Shown: positions 1-10,930, counted from the first letter of the stretch. The stretch: 64,000 bases of DNA from Pseudomonas sp. PB120 (GCF_009761815.1 NZ_RWIN01000040.1:48436-112435), one strand, 5' to 3'. Numbers and translations: made by a program. The notes: generated by a model not told the origin, from the sequence alone.

Positions 1-429
1 GATTTCCCGATAAAGCGGATCGCGGATCGCCAACAGATCCCGAAGGGTCTTGGCCGGATCGGCTGTACGCAACAAGGGGCGATTGCGGTCGCGGGCCGTG
101 CGGCCGACCTGCTGCTCGACAGAGGCATGCAAGTAGACCACCCGACCACCGGCGTGCAACGCCTTGCGATTGGCTTCGCGCATGACCGCTCCGCCGCCGG
201 TCGCCAATACCACGCCGTCGCATTCGCAGAGCTCGGCAATCATTGCCTGTTCGCGATCACGAAAGCCCGGTTCGCCTTCCTTATCGAAGATCCATGGGAT
301 ATTGGCGCCGGTGCGCAATTCAATTTCCTTATCGGAATCTTTGAACGGCAGGCGCAGCTCTTTGGCCAGCAACCGGCCGATGGTGCTTTTTCCAGCCCCC
401 ATCGGTCCTACAAGAATCAAATTTCGCAC
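1..429 (-). CDS. aroK: Shikimate kinase I (3' end outside window)
   Basis: Phosphorylates shikimate to shikimate-3-phosphate in the cytoplasmic chorismate pathway. The reverse-strand translation starts with a GTG at 429 ([16 protein letters not shown]), giving a Walker A loop GPMGAGKS at residues 8-15, followed by the shikimate-binding stretch (DSDKEIE) and the GGGA motif. The C-terminus is cut off by the window edge. Its start lies only four bases after the pilQ stop, so it is the distal gene of the pilMNOPQ transcription unit, the usual arrangement in Pseudomonas, where aroB follows. No internal defect is visible in the part seen. Confidence 0.93.
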   Translation of the reverse strand, partial: MRNLILVGPMGAGKSTIGRLLAKELRLPFKDSDKEIELRTGANIPWIFDKEGEPGFRDREQAMIAELCECDGVVLATGGGAVMREANRKALHAGGRVVYLHASVEQQVGRTARDRNRPLLRTADPAKTLRDLLAIRDPLYREI

Positions 430-433
430 AGAA

Positions 434-2518
434 TCAACGACTCACAGCAATCGCCTGGTTATTCATGATACGCGGAGTGAGAAACACCAACAGCTCGGAT
501 TTTTTCTCCGAAACCACGTCACGCCGGAAAAGGCGGCCAAGATACGGCACATCGCCAAGAAATGGCACCTTATCTACAACCTTGCTTTGAGTATTTGAGA
601 AAACACCGCCAATTACGATGGTCTCGCCGTCGTTGACCAGCACCTTGGCATTGACCTCGTTTTTCTTGATCGGCGGCACATCCTGCACTTTGTTCAGGTA
701 GTCCGGTTCGTCCTTGGTGACCTTGACCTCCATGATGATCCGGTTGTCCGGGGTGATTTGCGGCGTCACTTCCAGCGACAGGGAAGCCTCCTTGAACGAC
801 ACCGACGTCGCGCCGCTGGAACTGGCTTCCTGATAGGGAATTTCGGTGCCCTTGAGGATTTTCGCGGTTTCCTTGTCGGACGTGACCACTTTGGGCTGTG
901 AGACGATTTCGCCGTTGCCGGTCTTCTCCATCGCCGTCAGCTCCAGGTCGAGCAGCACATTGTCGGTGATGAAGGCGATCCCAAGCCCCGAGGTATTGTT
1001 GACGGTACCCATGTCGACGAACGGCGAGTTGGTGCTGGTACTGCCCGGCGTGCCGATGGTCGACGAAGCGTTGGCCCCGTTGCTGACACCCGAACTGTTC
1101 CAGTTGCCTTTGTTCTGGATCGAGCCACCCCAGCGCACGCCGAGGCTTTTGTCGTAGTCGACGTTGGCTTCGACGATGCGCGCCTCGATCATCACCTGAC
1201 GTACCGGGATATCCAGTTGCGCCACGATACGGCGAAGTTCATCGAGGCGGTCCTGGGTCTGGTAGGCAATGATGTTGTTGGTCCGCTCATCGACGGTGAT
1301 CGAGCCGCGCTCGTCGATCTTGGCCTCGGCGCTGGTCACGGAGGTGAAGAGCTTGGCGATGTCCGCAGCCTTGGCGTAGTTGACCTGCAATAGTTCGCGC
1401 CGCAACGGCGCAAGTTCAGCAATCTGTTTCTGCGACTCCAGTTCCTGACGCTCGCGAGCGGCAATTTCATCGGCCGGCGCCACGAGCAACACGTTGCCGA
1501 TCTTGCGTTTGTCCAGCCCCTTGGTTTTCAGCACCAGGTCCAGCGCCTGGTCCCACGGTACGTTTTGCAAGCGCAGGGTGATCCCGCCCTGCACCGTATC
1601 GCTGGCCACCAGATTGAGGTTGGTGAAATCGGCGATCAGTTGCAGCACCGAGCGCACATCAATGTCCTGGAAATTCAGCGAAAGCTTTTCTCCGCTGTAG
1701 GCGAACCGCTCGGCATTGCGTTTTTGCAGGTCATCGACAGTCATCGGGCGGATGCTGACAGTCAGTTTGTTGTCGGTCTGATAGGTCGAATAATCGAAGG
1801 CGCCGCTGGGCTCGATGCTGATCGTGGCCCGGTCTCCCGTTGCGCTGGCGTTGACGAATTGCACCGGTGTCGCGAAATCCTTGACGTCCAGGCGCACGCG
1901 CAACGGTTCGGGCAATTGGGTCTTGGCGAAACCGAGGATTATTTTGCCATCGTGCTCCTGAATGTCCGGGGCGATGGATGGGTCTGACAGGTCGATCACC
2001 ACATTGCCTTCACCCTGCGTCCCGCGCTGAAAATCCACGCCGCGAATCGCCTTGCTCACCGGCGCATAGGCTTTCGCCGGAGCGGGCGAAGCAGTGGCTG
2101 GACGGGGTGCGCTGGCGGCCGGCCTGGCTGCTTTGCTCGCGCCTTGCCCGACAACCACAAACAGATTGCTGCCTTCGACCCGTGTTGTGCACGGGGCCAG
2201 CTGGGACAGGTTGATGATCAGTCGCGTGCGGTCCTTGGCTTCCACCACCGTGGCGCTGCGCGCATTGCCGCCACCCAGGTCACGGTTTTTGCTCGCCAGT
2301 TGACTGACCACGCCGGGTAGATCCAGGGCGATGCGTGCCGGTTGCTCCGTCGTGTATCCGTGGGGAGCGGGTGGTGGCGTATCGAACGTCAACTTCAACT
2401 CGACGCGGTCACCAGGTAGCGCAGCGACATCCAGCGCTTTGAGGGTAGCCGCTTGTACCATCGGCGAAACCAACGCTATCCATAGCGAAACGCCGACGGT
2501 TGAGAAAATCCTGTTCAT
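434..2518 (-). CDS. pilQ: Type IV pilus secretin PilQ
   Basis: Outer-membrane secretin through which the type IV pilus fibre leaves the cell. The 694-residue product begins with a signal peptide ending near AQA (about residue 23). Two AMIN-type beta domains (about 25-260) should bind peptidoglycan. A secretin/TonB short N-terminal domain follows (about 290-345, [19 protein letters not shown]), then an N1 domain and the secretin barrel, ending in the typical [14 protein letters not shown] signature. Length and domain order match the Pseudomonas family. It is preceded by pilP with a 13-base gap and followed at once by aroK. Confidence 0.96.
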   Translation of the reverse strand: MNRIFSTVGVSLWIALVSPMVQAATLKALDVAALPGDRVELKLTFDTPPPAPHGYTTEQPARIALDLPGVVSQLASKNRDLGGGNARSATVVEAKDRTRLIINLSQLAPCTTRVEGSNLFVVVGQGASKAARPAASAPRPATASPAPAKAYAPVSKAIRGVDFQRGTQGEGNVVIDLSDPSIAPDIQEHDGKIILGFAKTQLPEPLRVRLDVKDFATPVQFVNASATGDRATISIEPSGAFDYSTYQTDNKLTVSIRPMTVDDLQKRNAERFAYSGEKLSLNFQDIDVRSVLQLIADFTNLNLVASDTVQGGITLRLQNVPWDQALDLVLKTKGLDKRKIGNVLLVAPADEIAARERQELESQKQIAELAPLRRELLQVNYAKAADIAKLFTSVTSAEAKIDERGSITVDERTNNIIAYQTQDRLDELRRIVAQLDIPVRQVMIEARIVEANVDYDKSLGVRWGGSIQNKGNWNSSGVSNGANASSTIGTPGSTSTNSPFVDMGTVNNTSGLGIAFITDNVLLDLELTAMEKTGNGEIVSQPKVVTSDKETAKILKGTEIPYQEASSSGATSVSFKEASLSLEVTPQITPDNRIIMEVKVTKDEPDYLNKVQDVPPIKKNEVNAKVLVNDGETIVIGGVFSNTQSKVVDKVPFLGDVPYLGRLFRRDVVSEKKSELLVFLTPRIMNNQAIAVSR

Positions 2519-2531
2519 TATTCGAGTCCCA

Positions 2532-3059
2532 CTATGAGTGCTCTTTCAAAGGGATGGTCCGCGGCCGTTCCAGCCAGGCGCCTTGGCCATCGGGAACGAT
2601 TTCGACCACATCGACTTGCGAGCCGCTGATGGCGACGATCCGCCCATCATTGCGCCCCAGGTAGTCGCCGACTTTCAGCCGATGCACACCGCCAGCGCCA
2701 CGCAGCAACGCAAACGATCCAGAGGCATTGGAAATCGTGCCGACCATTTCAAACTGCTCGATGTTGAAGCCTTCGAGGTACTGCTTGACCCGGTTGGTAT
2801 CCGGCTTGACGTTGCGCGAGCCGCGTTTCTGCCCGGCCAGATCAACCCTGAGTTGCGGGGAAAACGGGCTTCGCAGGTTGGCAGCGTTGTAGGTGAATGT
2901 TGGGTAAGACCGGAATATCGGCGTGGGTTCAATCTTGCCCGGTGCCCGCAAACGCATTTCGTTCATGTACGCGTCCAGATCACTGAAATCCTTGTCACCG
3001 CCGCAACCTGCCAGGCAGGCAAACATCACGACCATCGCAAAACAACGGACCGGGCTCAT
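2532..3059 (-). CDS. pilP: Type IV pilus inner-membrane lipoprotein PilP
   Basis: Periplasmic lipoprotein that links the inner-membrane PilMNO platform to the PilQ secretin. The 175-residue product has a lipoprotein signal with lipobox LAGC and acylated Cys at residue 19. A flexible segment follows, then a C-terminal beta domain (about 90-165, containing KVGDYLGRNDGRI) of the PilP family, which binds the N0 domain of PilQ. Its start overlaps the pilO stop by four bases (ATGA), which indicates translational coupling. Confidence 0.95.
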   Translation of the reverse strand: MSPVRCFAMVVMFACLAGCGGDKDFSDLDAYMNEMRLRAPGKIEPTPIFRSYPTFTYNAANLRSPFSPQLRVDLAGQKRGSRNVKPDTNRVKQYLEGFNIEQFEMVGTISNASGSFALLRGAGGVHRLKVGDYLGRNDGRIVAISGSQVDVVEIVPDGQGAWLERPRTIPLKEHS

Positions 3060-3679
3060 TTCTGCAGCCCTTTGTCGTTGTAACGGTAGGTCTTGGCCAG
3101 GATGCTCATGCGCAACTTCGGCCCGCCCTCGGGGTTGGCCGGCGCCAGGTCGAAGTCATGCAGGGTGACGATTCGCGGCAACCCGGCCACGCCGCTGACG
3201 AACGTCGCCAGGTCGTGATAGGCCCCGGTGACGGTGATCTGAATCGGCAGTTCGATGTAGAACGGCTGGGTGACCTCCGGCAGCAGTTTGATCTCTTCGA
3301 ATTCGAGGCCACTGCCCAGGCCCGTGCGGGTTATGTCTTCCAGCAGCCCAGGCACTTCGGTGTCACTCGGCAATTGCCGCAGCAGCACGCCGAAGGAGTT
3401 CTCCATCTCCTTCATCTGCTGGGTATACAGCTCCAGATTCGCCGCCATGTGCGCCTTGTTGGCAAATTGCTCTTTGAGTGCTGACTCTTCCTCGCGTTTT
3501 TGATCCAGCTGACTTTCCAGATCGCTCGTGGAAAAGCTGTAGCCCAGGGCCAACACCAGAATCATCAGCAGGACAACCGCCAACGCCTTGATCGCCGGGG
3601 GCCAGGAGCCGATGTTGTTGGTGTCGAGGTCGTTGATATCAATCTTGCGCAGCGTTTCCAGCCAATTGGACACACTCAT
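3056..3679 (-). CDS. pilO: Type IV pilus assembly protein PilO
   Basis: Bitopic inner-membrane protein that pairs with PilN in the pilus alignment subcomplex. The 207-residue product has a short cytoplasmic N-terminus, one membrane span at about residues 30-48, a coiled-coil region (about 52-95, rich in E, K and Q) and a periplasmic ferredoxin-like domain. This architecture and length match the PilO family. It overlaps pilN at its start and pilP at its stop by four bases each, so all are translated from one message. Confidence 0.95.
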   Translation of the reverse strand: MSVSNWLETLRKIDINDLDTNNIGSWPPAIKALAVVLLMILVLALGYSFSTSDLESQLDQKREEESALKEQFANKAHMAANLELYTQQMKEMENSFGVLLRQLPSDTEVPGLLEDITRTGLGSGLEFEEIKLLPEVTQPFYIELPIQITVTGAYHDLATFVSGVAGLPRIVTLHDFDLAPANPEGGPKLRMSILAKTYRYNDKGLQK

Positions 3680-4241
3680 TGGCCGCCCTCCACAGCGGCA
3701 GGCTGAGTCTGACGAACGGTCAACTGAAATACGTTGGCCTGATCCAGCTGACCTGCCGTGGTCGCTTTGACTTCCGTGAGGCTGGGTGCATCGAACCAGT
3801 CGGAGGCATCCAGATTGCGCATCAAGTCTGAAACACGATTGTTGGATTCTGCGGCGCCAGTAATGGACAGCGTCTTGCCGGCCATTTTCACCTCGGTGAA
3901 ATACACGCCGTCAGGCAACGTGCGCGCCAACTGATCAAAAATCCGCCCGCTAATTGGCCGGTTGCCTTGCAAGTCCTGGATGATGCGCATGCGCTCGACC
4001 AATTGCTGGCGTCGCGCCTTCAAATCGCCGATCTGCTTGATCCGCTCGTCGACCACGGAAATCTGCTGGCCGATGTAATTGTTGCGGGCGACTTGCCGGT
4101 CAATCGCAGCGCCAATAACCTGGTTCGCCATCAGGACCGCCGCGACCGATCCCGCGAGTCCACCGACCAATACCAGTAAAAAACGTTTTCGGCGCTGCTC
4201 ACGCAGCTCTTCGCGCCAGGGGAGCAGGTTGATCCGCGCCA

Positions 4242-4242
<1 letters not shown>
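3676..4242 (-). CDS. pilN: Type IV pilus assembly protein PilN
   Basis: Bitopic inner-membrane partner of PilO. Its cytoplasmic N-terminal tail docks into the actin-like protein PilM. The tail motif INLLPWRE is present at residues 4-11, followed by one membrane span (about 21-42), a coiled coil, and a small periplasmic domain ending about residue 180. The length of 188 residues is normal. The ATG start overlaps the pilM TGA. Confidence 0.95.
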
Positions 4243-5333
<1,091 letters not shown>

Positions 5334-5414
5334 TTACGGACTCTGTAATGTCCATTGCGTTCAATCCATCCGTCTTGACAGCAGCGCAAATGACGCTCTC
5401 GACCGAAAAATGCT

Positions 5415-5420
5415 TATAAT
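5415..5420 (+). promoter_or_regulatory. Likely -10 element for ponA
   Basis: A perfect TATAAT lies about 100 bases before the ponA start in the 216-base divergent pilM/ponA spacer. A good -35 at 17 bases is not evident. A TTGACA at 5375-5380 is too far upstream (34 bases) to pair with it. I therefore call only the -10. Confidence 0.45.
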
Positions 5421-5522
5421 GCCCAGCGTTTTTTTCCGGTTTTTACTCCAAGCGCGGGTTGTTCTCCTTTAAGCCTGAACCCTGATGCCCAATTCATTCT
5501 TTGCCCTGGATATCCAAAAGCC

Positions 5523-7964
5523 TTGATTCGTCTGCTGAAATTTTTCGGTTGGTCCATCGTCGCCGTTTTCTGCGGACTGCTCCTCGGTCTGAGCGGCGCG
5601 TTTCTTTACCTTAGTCCTGGATTGCCGTCTGTGGAGGCACTGAGAAGCATTCAGTTGCAGATTCCCCTCCGGGTCTACAGCAGCGATAACAAGTTGATCG
5701 CAGAATTCGGCGAAATGCGCCGCACGCCGATCCGTTTCGGCGACATTCCCCCCAACTTCATTAATGCGTTACTAAGTGCTGAAGACGACAACTTTGCCAA
5801 TCACTACGGCGTCGACCCCAGCAGCCTGATGCGCGCCGCGACCCAACTGGTCAAAAGCGGGCACATCCAGTCCGGCGGCAGCACCATCACCATGCAGGTG
5901 GCGAAGAACTTTTTCCTGACCAGCGAACGCAGTTTCTCGCGCAAAACCACGGAAATTCTCCTGGCCTTGCAGATCGAACGGCAGCTGACCAAGGACGAGA
6001 TCCTTGAGCTGTACGTCAACAAGATCTATCTGGGAAACCGTGCCTACGGTATCGAGGCGGCGGCCCAGGTTTATTACGGCAAGTCGATTCGTGATGTCAG
6101 CCTGGCGCAGATGGCGATGATCGCCGGTCTTCCTAAAGCTCCGTCCCGCTTCAACCCGCTGGCCAACCCGGCCCGCAGCAAAGAGCGTCGCGACTGGATC
6201 CTTGGCCGCATGTACAAGCTCGGCAAGATCACGGAATCCGACTACACCACGGCCATCAACGAGCCGCTGAACGCCAGCTATCACGTACCAACCCCTGAAG
6301 TGAATGCGCCCTACATCGCCGAAATGGCCCGCGCCGAAATGGTCGGTCGTTATGGCAGCGATGCGTACACCGAAGGCTTCCGTGTCACCACCACCGTGCC
6401 GAGCAATCTGCAGGAAATGGCGAACTCGGCGGTCCACGAAGGCTTGATGACCTACGATCAGCGCCATGGCTACCGCGGCCCCGAGTCGCGCCTGCCGGGC
6501 AAGACCCGCGAAGCCTGGACCACCGAGCTGACCAAGCAACGCACGATCAGCAGCCTTGAGCCCGCCATCGTCACCCAGGTCGAGAAGAACGGCCTGCAAG
6601 TGATGACCCGCACCGGCGAAGAACACGTTGGCTGGGACAGCATGAAATGGGCGCGGCCGTTCCTGAACACCAACAGCATGGGCGCCAATCCGAAGCAGCC
6701 GTCGGATGTGGCCCAGGTCGGCGACCTGATTCGCGTACAGCGCCAGCCGGATAACTCGCTGAAATTCAGCCAGATCCCGCAGGCCCAAGGCGCACTGGTC
6801 TCCCTTGACCCGCAGAACGGCGCAATTCGCTCGCTGGTGGGTGGTTTTGCTTTCGAACAGAGCAACTACAACCGCGCCATGCAGGCCAAGCGTCAGCCGG
6901 GCTCCAGCTTCAAGCCGTTCGTCTACAGTGCCGCACTGGATAACGGCTATACCGCCGCCAGCCTGGTGAACGATGCACCGATCGTGTTCGTCGACGAATA
7001 CCTAGACAAGGTCTGGCGCCCGAAGAATGACACCAACACCTTCCTCGGCCCGATCCGCCTGCGTGAAGGCTTGTACAAGTCGCGCAACCTGGTCTCGATC
7101 CGGTTGGTGCAGGCGCTGGGCGTTGATCGCACCATCGACTACATCAGCAAGTTCGGCTTCAACAAGCAGGACCTGCCGCGCAACCTGTCGCTGGCCCTGG
7201 GCACCGCGACCCTGACCCCCATGGAAATCGCCACTGGCTGGAGCACCTTCGCCAACGGCGGCTACAAGATCAGCCCGTACATCATCGACAAGATTGAAAG
7301 CCGCAACGGTGACACGCTGTTCGTCGCCAACCCGCCGAGCGTGCCTAAAGGCGACGTTGCCAGCGATGGCATAGCGGCTCCGACTGCTGGCGCCTTCACG
7401 GTCAACGCCACGCCAGGCGAAGCGATGAGTGCACAACCGGCGCCGCAAGCCCCGGCAGTGGCTGAACGTATCATCGATGGCCGCACCACGTTCATTCTCA
7501 ACAGCATGCTTGAGGACGTGATCAAGCTCGGCACCGGCCGTCGTGCACTGGCCATGGGTCGTCCGGACATTGCCGGCAAAACCGGTACGACCAACGAATC
7601 GAAGGATGCCTGGTTCTCCGGGTACAACGCCGATTACGTGACCACCGTCTGGACCGGTTTCGACCAGCCGGAAAGCCTGGGCAAACGCGAGTTTGGCGGC
7701 ACCGTCGCCCTGCCTATCTGGATGAACTACATGAGCGCCGCGCTCAAAGGCTTGCCGCCGCATACGCAGCCTGAGCCGGAAGGCATCCTCAGCCTGCGCG
7801 TCGATCCGGTCAGCGGCCGTGCCGCCAGTCCGGGCACGCCAGGGGCGTACTTCGAACTGTTCAAGGCCGAAGACACGCCGCCGTCGGTCAACGAGCTGGG
7901 TAACGGCAATGCGCCGGGCAGCCCGCTGCCAGCGGACGAAGCGGCGCCGATCGATTTGTTCTGA
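5523..7964 (+). CDS. mrcA: Penicillin-binding protein 1A (bifunctional)
   Basis: Class A penicillin-binding protein that polymerises and cross-links peptidoglycan at the inner membrane. The 813-residue product starts at a TTG, with a membrane anchor at about residues 8-30. The GT51 transglycosylase domain shows EDDNFANHYG (catalytic Glu87) and GGSTITMQVAKNFF. An OB-type insert follows (about 310-420). The transpeptidase domain has all three motifs: SSFK with Ser461, SRN at 520-522 and KTGT from Lys686. Also called ponA. It stands alone, divergent from pilM, and ends in a strong terminator. Confidence 0.97.
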   Translation: MIRLLKFFGWSIVAVFCGLLLGLSGAFLYLSPGLPSVEALRSIQLQIPLRVYSSDNKLIAEFGEMRRTPIRFGDIPPNFINALLSAEDDNFANHYGVDPSSLMRAATQLVKSGHIQSGGSTITMQVAKNFFLTSERSFSRKTTEILLALQIERQLTKDEILELYVNKIYLGNRAYGIEAAAQVYYGKSIRDVSLAQMAMIAGLPKAPSRFNPLANPARSKERRDWILGRMYKLGKITESDYTTAINEPLNASYHVPTPEVNAPYIAEMARAEMVGRYGSDAYTEGFRVTTTVPSNLQEMANSAVHEGLMTYDQRHGYRGPESRLPGKTREAWTTELTKQRTISSLEPAIVTQVEKNGLQVMTRTGEEHVGWDSMKWARPFLNTNSMGANPKQPSDVAQVGDLIRVQRQPDNSLKFSQIPQAQGALVSLDPQNGAIRSLVGGFAFEQSNYNRAMQAKRQPGSSFKPFVYSAALDNGYTAASLVNDAPIVFVDEYLDKVWRPKNDTNTFLGPIRLREGLYKSRNLVSIRLVQALGVDRTIDYISKFGFNKQDLPRNLSLALGTATLTPMEIATGWSTFANGGYKISPYIIDKIESRNGDTLFVANPPSVPKGDVASDGIAAPTAGAFTVNATPGEAMSAQPAPQAPAVAERIIDGRTTFILNSMLEDVIKLGTGRRALAMGRPDIAGKTGTTNESKDAWFSGYNADYVTTVWTGFDQPESLGKREFGGTVALPIWMNYMSAALKGLPPHTQPEPEGILSLRVDPVSGRAASPGTPGAYFELFKAEDTPPSVNELGNGNAPGSPLPADEAAPIDLF

Positions 7965-7981
7965 TCGCGTAGCGCTTAGCC

Positions 7982-8017
7982 AAAAGCCCCGCCTTCGTGA
8001 GAAGCGCGGGGCTTTTT
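7982..8017 (+). terminator. Rho-independent terminator of mrcA
   Basis: An AAAAGCCCCGC arm (7982-7992) pairs with GCGGGGCTTTTT (8006-8017), 18 bases after the mrcA stop. Confidence 0.9.
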
Positions 8018-8051
8018 GTTGCCCGCAGGTTTTGGTGAACCTGTGCCGGCC

Positions 8052-8149
8052 TCTTCGCGGGCAAGCCTCGCTCCTACAGGGCTTATGGCGCACCCAAGAA
8101 ATATGCATCACCGCCTATCTTGTAGGAGCGAGGCCTGCCCACGAAGGGG
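8052..8149. repeat. REP doublet (CTCGCTCCTACA type)
   Basis: Two REP-like units in inverted orientation, each containing the core of CTCGCTCCTACA or its reverse complement, separated by about 40 bases between the convergent genes mrcA and maeB. Confidence 0.75.
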
Positions 8150-8177
8150 CCGCACAACCACCACAAAACCACAGGCG

Positions 8178-8212
8178 AAAAAAAGCCCCGACTCATAAGA
8201 ACCGGGGCCTTC
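8178..8212 (-). terminator. Rho-independent terminator of maeB
   Basis: Read on the minus strand, AAGGCCCCGG, a loop, then CGGGGCTTTTTTT, starting about 20 bases after the maeB stop. Confidence 0.85.
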
Positions 8213-8232
8213 TGTTGAAGCGCTACAACGGC

Positions 8233-9501
8233 TTAGCCGTTGAACACGTCATCCACGCTTTTCAGCGGGTAGTTCTTCGGATACGGCAGGGTCGCCACGC
8301 CAGTCTCGATGGCCGCTTTCGCCACGGCATCGGAGATCACGGTGATCAGACGGGCATCCATTGGCTTCGGAATGATGTACTCACGACCGAATTCCAGCTT
8401 GATGCCGCCGTAGGCGTCGCACACTTCCTGAGGTACTGGCAGCTTGGCCAGTTCTCGCAGGGCGTTGGCAGCAGCCACTTTCATTTCTTCGTTGATGCGC
8501 TTGGCGCGAACGTCCAGGGCACCACGGAAGATGAACGGGAAGCCCAGTACGTTGTTGACCTGGTTCGGGTAATCCGAACGGCCGGTCGCCATGATCACGT
8601 CGTCACGAGTGGCGTGCGCCAGTTCCGGGGAGATTTCCGGATCCGGGTTCGAGCATGCGAACACGATCGGGTTCGCCGCCATGGACTTCAGGCCTTCAGG
8701 GCTCAGCAGGTTCGGGCCGGACAGGCCAACGAACACGTCAGCACCAGCCAGGGCGTCAGCCAGGGTGCGCTTGTCGGTCGCGTGAGCGAAGACAGCCTTG
8801 TACTGGTTCAGGTCGTCACGGCCGGAGTGGATCACACCGGTACGGTCAACCATGAAGATGTTTTCGATGTTGGCACCCATGCTCACCAGCAATTTCATGC
8901 AGGAGATGGCGGCCGCACCGGCGCCCAGGCAAACGATCTTGGCGTCGGCCAGGGTTTTGCCAGCGATTTCCAGGGCGTTGATCATGCCGGCCGCAGTAAC
9001 GATTGCGGTGCCGTGCTGGTCATCGTGGAAAACCGGGATGTCGCACTGTTCAATCAGCGCGCGCTCGATCTCAAAGCACTCTGGGGCCTTGATGTCTTCC
9101 AGGTTGATGCCACCGAAGGTGATGGAGATGCGTTTTACGGTGTCGATGAAGGCTTGCGGGCTTTCGGAGTCGACTTCGATGTCGAAAACGTCGATGCCGG
9201 CGAAGCGCTTGAACAGCACGCCCTTACCTTCCATCACAGGCTTGGAAGCCAATGGGCCGAGGTTACCCAGACCAAGAATCGCGGTGCCATCGGAAATGAC
9301 TGCAACCAGGTTGCCTTTGCCGGTGTATTTGTAGGCCAATTCAGGATCGCGGGCGATTTCGCGTACTGGTTCGGCTACGCCGGGGCTGTAGGCCAGCGAC
9401 AGGTCGCGGGCGGTAGCGGTGGCCTTGGTGAGCTCGACACTCAGCTTACCTGGACGAGGATGGGCGTGATATTCGAGAGCGGCAGTTTTCAGATCAGACA
9501 T
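8233..9501 (-). CDS. maeB: Malic enzyme, short form (oxaloacetate-decarboxylating)
   Basis: Decarboxylates malate to pyruvate with reduction of NAD(P), linking the TCA cycle to gluconeogenesis and NADPH supply. The start is the ATG at 9501 (MSDLKTAALEYHAHPRPGK). An upstream in-frame extension has no family similarity. The 422-residue product has the N-terminal malic domain (SLAYSPGVAEPVREI, about 33-47; GNLGPLASKPVMEGKG, about 75-90) and an NAD-binding domain with GAGAAAISC (about 193-201). The length equals the malic part alone: the phosphotransacetylase-like tail of enterobacterial MaeB is absent, as is usual in Pseudomonas. Monocistronic, with its own terminator. Confidence 0.93.
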   Translation of the reverse strand: MSDLKTAALEYHAHPRPGKLSVELTKATATARDLSLAYSPGVAEPVREIARDPELAYKYTGKGNLVAVISDGTAILGLGNLGPLASKPVMEGKGVLFKRFAGIDVFDIEVDSESPQAFIDTVKRISITFGGINLEDIKAPECFEIERALIEQCDIPVFHDDQHGTAIVTAAGMINALEIAGKTLADAKIVCLGAGAAAISCMKLLVSMGANIENIFMVDRTGVIHSGRDDLNQYKAVFAHATDKRTLADALAGADVFVGLSGPNLLSPEGLKSMAANPIVFACSNPDPEISPELAHATRDDVIMATGRSDYPNQVNNVLGFPFIFRGALDVRAKRINEEMKVAAANALRELAKLPVPQEVCDAYGGIKLEFGREYIIPKPMDARLITVISDAVAKAAIETGVATLPYPKNYPLKSVDDVFNG

Positions 9502-9657
9502 GGGGGCATTCCGCTTTTTACTGTTGGACAGACTGGTCAGCGAGGATACGCGCCTCGCAAAATCCCCACAAGACTGACCGGTCACCCCTGTCAAGCGCCC
9601 TACCCTACGACTTTGGCCCAAGAGCCACGGAACACAAGGGATAGACTGTTCACAATC

Positions 9658-9672
9658 GACATAAAAAATGTC
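9658..9672. promoter_or_regulatory. Inverted repeat, possible operator
   Basis: GACAT and ATGTC around five A residues, about 155 bases before the maeB start and just after the nuclease-like gene. It could be a binding site for maeB control or a weak hairpin. Function is not known. Confidence 0.3.
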
Positions 9673-9684
9673 TACAATTTTTTC

Positions 9685-10467
9685 TTACGGCGCCGGTTGC
9701 AGCATCGACGGATCGGTCAACGGCAGTAGCCAGCGCGCCTGTCCGGATTTCAAACCGCCGCGACGGGAACGATCCACCACCCAGCCGCGAGCCTCGACCT
9801 GCTTGCCCTTGAGCTTTTCCAGCGTCGACGCGTCGAACGGCCCGAGCAAATTGGGTGCAACCCGCAATACAACCGAATCCTGCAACTCGATCCAGATACC
9901 GCCGCGATTTCGCTGCACCTTGCTCACACGCCCGCTCACCACGGCAAAACCGGACGTGCGGATCTGCTCCGCTTTCAGTACAGGCGACTGGCGCCAAACC
10001 CCGAGCCCGGCACGACGGGCATGACGCTCGGCAACTTGCTGACAACTGACCAAAGCGACGTTGGGCGCGACCGCCACCTGAAAACCGAGGCCTTCGGCGA
10101 GCATCTGCGCTTCGAGATTGGCCCCGTCGGCGCCGTAGACATGAGCCAGCGTGCGGCCGTATTTATCCTTGCTCTCTTTACCCGGCAGCAAACCGACCCG
10201 CCCGCCGCTCGACGCCACCAACGCTTCCAGGCGCTTTCGCGCCACCACCGCAAAGGGCTCGTCGGAACGCCCCTGCTTACCCAGCTCAGGCGTGTTCAAA
10301 CCGATCATGCGCACACTGCGGCCGTCGGCCAGGCGCAATGTGTCGCCATCCACCACGCGCTGCACCGCGACCGTCGCCAGGCCATTGGGTGCCGGGCAGT
10401 AGGCCTGGGCGCCGCCCAGCCAAATCGCAGACACAAAAAAGGCGCCCCATAGGGACGCCTTTTTCAT
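9685..10467 (-). CDS. Thermonuclease-like (SNase-fold) secreted protein
   Basis: Predicted exported protein with a staphylococcal-nuclease fold. From the ATG at 10467 the product is 260 residues, with a signal peptide ending in AQA (about residue 22). The SNase domain shows VVDGDTLRLADG, RMIGLNTPE and DKYGRTLAHVY, so the usual Asp and Arg residues of the active site appear present. The tail beyond about residue 170 resembles an extra beta domain. Longer starts at 10473 and 10485 are possible because no strong ribosome site decides. The gene follows rpmE by about 30 bases, and the rpmE terminator lies inside its codons 2-11, so its expression should depend on read-through or its own promoter. 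Substrate not determined. Confidence 0.8.
   Translation of the reverse strand: MKKASLWGAFFVSAIWLGGAQAYCPAPNGLATVAVQRVVDGDTLRLADGRSVRMIGLNTPELGKQGRSDEPFAVVARKRLEALVASSGGRVGLLPGKESKDKYGRTLAHVYGADGANLEAQMLAEGLGFQVAVAPNVALVSCQQVAERHARRAGLGVWRQSPVLKAEQIRTSGFAVVSGRVSKVQRNRGGIWIELQDSVVLRVAPNLLGPFDASTLEKLKGKQVEARGWVVDRSRRGGLKSGQARWLLPLTDPSMLQPAP
10435..10464 (-). terminator. rpmE terminator inside the next gene's coding region
   Basis: On the minus strand AAAAAGGCG pairs with CGCCTTTTTT, continued inward by three more G-C pairs after one mismatch, around a short loop. It lies 36 bases after the rpmE stop and is wholly within codons 2-11 of the thermonuclease-like gene. Confidence 0.8.
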
Positions 10468-10499
10468 CAGCATGGATAAGCCCATCGGGCTTGCCAGCC

Positions 10500-10730
10500 T
10501 TACTCTGCAGCAGCAGGAGCTTTCTTGCCGAAAGCGCCGAAACGGTCTGCGAAGCGCTGTACACGGCCGCCAGTATCCAGAGTCTTCTGCTTACCGGTGT
10601 AGAACGGGTGGCACTCGTTGCATACGTCGATCGCCAGAGGCTTGGCCAGGTTCGAACGAGTTTCGAACTTGTTGCCACAGCTGCAGGTAACTGCGGTGAT
10701 TTCGTATGTTGGATGGATATCGGCTTTCAT
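10500..10730 (-). CDS. rpmE: 50S ribosomal protein L31, zinc-binding type
   Basis: Large-subunit ribosomal protein L31. The start is the ATG at 10730 ([12 protein letters not shown]), giving 76 residues. The zinc ligands of the C+ form are present: CSC at residues 16-18 and CNEC about 37-40. In bacteria with both types, this form is used when zinc is plentiful. It has its own promoter and terminator and is divergent from priA. Confidence 0.97.
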   Translation of the reverse strand: MKADIHPTYEITAVTCSCGNKFETRSNLAKPLAIDVCNECHPFYTGKQKTLDTGGRVQRFADRFGAFGKKAPAAAE

Positions 10731-10799
10731 GGTAATTCCTCGGTCTAGCGTGCCGCCACTCAACACTATTGTTGAATACCGCACGTAATTAGGCCGCGG

Positions 10800-10827
10800 A
10801 TTCTACCAGACATTGCCAATCACGCAA
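10800..10827 (-). promoter_or_regulatory. Probable sigma70 promoter of rpmE
   Basis: On the minus strand TTGCGT (10827-10822), a 16-base spacer, and TAGAAT (10805-10800) with an extended -10 TG one base upstream. The rpmE start follows about 70 bases later. Confidence 0.6.
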
Positions 10828-10930
10828 GCTGTCACTGAGACCGACCGTCTGCTAGGCTCCCGACCCAAAGCTCCCACAGGTGATGTGGCCAGCTCCTGCA
10901 TTTATTGCCTGCTGATCGAGAATCCCCCGC

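Noticed and set aside
5375..5380. TTGACA as the -35 of the ponA promoter.
   Set aside because: It is 34 bases from the TATAAT at 5415, too far to pair.
8233..9501. A truncated malic enzyme because the phosphotransacetylase-like tail is missing.
   Set aside because: The 422-residue form is the ordinary one in Pseudomonas and ends in its own terminator; no remnant of the tail is seen.
7819..9729. 636-codon open frame on the plus strand across the mrcA end and opposite maeB.
   Set aside because: It runs through a terminator and REP units and mirrors a clear malic enzyme; high GC keeps antisense frames open.
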